From contig CALWMT010000151.1 of assembly GCA_944382045.1 (NCBI GenBank), positions 1-6,708 of the forward strand: 6,708 nt of DNA, given 5' to 3'. This document shows, piece by piece, positions 6,704 to 6,708 of this stretch. The translations under genes were made by a program, and so were the position numbers. The notes beneath the pieces are model-generated. The model ran no database searches and was not told the DNA's origin. It saw only the letters and a list, made by a program, of their open reading frames with translations. This DNA is from an uncultured Enterocloster sp. Lineage in GTDB: Bacteria; Bacillota; Clostridia; Lachnospirales; Lachnospiraceae. The stretch's first letter is position 1. Each line of letters opens with the position of its first letter.

Positions 6704-6708
6704 ATGAA
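6704..6708 (+). CDS. Start of a further gene, possibly the transporter's substrate-binding protein
   Basis: Only ATG plus AA is present, so the second residue is Lys or Asn. The start is supported by the consensus ribosome binding site at 6688-6694. No domain can be seen. The guess of a substrate-binding lipoprotein rests on context only: the importer genes just upstream lack one, such genes commonly sit at an end of the operon, and signal peptides often begin Met-Lys or Met-Asn. It could equally be another enzyme or regulator. Confidence 0.55.

Noticed and set aside
1..6708. CRISPR array, insertion sequence, tRNA, direct repeats or phage features
   Set aside because: No repeated units, terminal inverted repeats, transposase motifs or tRNA-like cloverleaf seen; nearly all bases are accounted for by conserved genes.

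Overview
The window is about 6.7 kb of densely packed, plus-strand bacterial DNA. It has GC-rich genes, strong Shine-Dalgarno sites of the AAGGAGG type, one AT-rich gap with a near-consensus sigma-A promoter, and 1 to 15 base gaps or overlaps between genes. This, with the protein families, points to a GC-rich Firmicute, probably a gut-type Clostridia member. The taxonomic guess is inference; no marker gene is present.

Layout: (1) Bases 1-842 hold the C-terminal half of an amidohydrolase family 3 (YtcJ-like) metal-dependent hydrolase whose start lies outside the window. (2) Bases 843-955 are an AT-rich intergenic region with a promoter (TTGACG, 17 bases, TATAAT), a palindrome at the start of the predicted leader and a ribosome binding site. 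(3) Bases 956-2770 encode a 604-residue cytoplasmic M28-like metallopeptidase homologue with a PA domain and an atypical active site. (4) Bases 2786-6624 encode a complete membrane-plus-ATPase core of a peptide/nickel-type (Dpp/Opp) ABC importer: permeases DppB-like and DppC-like, then ATPases DppD-like and DppF-like. (5) Bases 6625-6703 carry a small hairpin without a U-tract, then a perfect ribosome binding site and the ATG of another gene, of which only five bases are in the window.

How the genes work together (inference): the promoter at 867-895 probably drives one transcript for peptidase-dppB-dppC-dppD-dppF, possibly running on into the gene at 6704. The importer would bring in short peptides or peptide-like amides, and the cytosolic M28-like enzyme, perhaps with the upstream amidohydrolase, would cleave them. 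No substrate-binding protein is encoded in the window; the gene starting at 6704 is the natural candidate. I see no mobile element, CRISPR array, tRNA or rRNA. The region reads mostly as an ordinary nutrient-uptake operon. The points worth a second look are the M28 active site without its Glu-Glu pair, the degenerate signature motif in one ATPase, the matching four-cysteine tails in both ATPases, and the probable control elements at each end of the operon.
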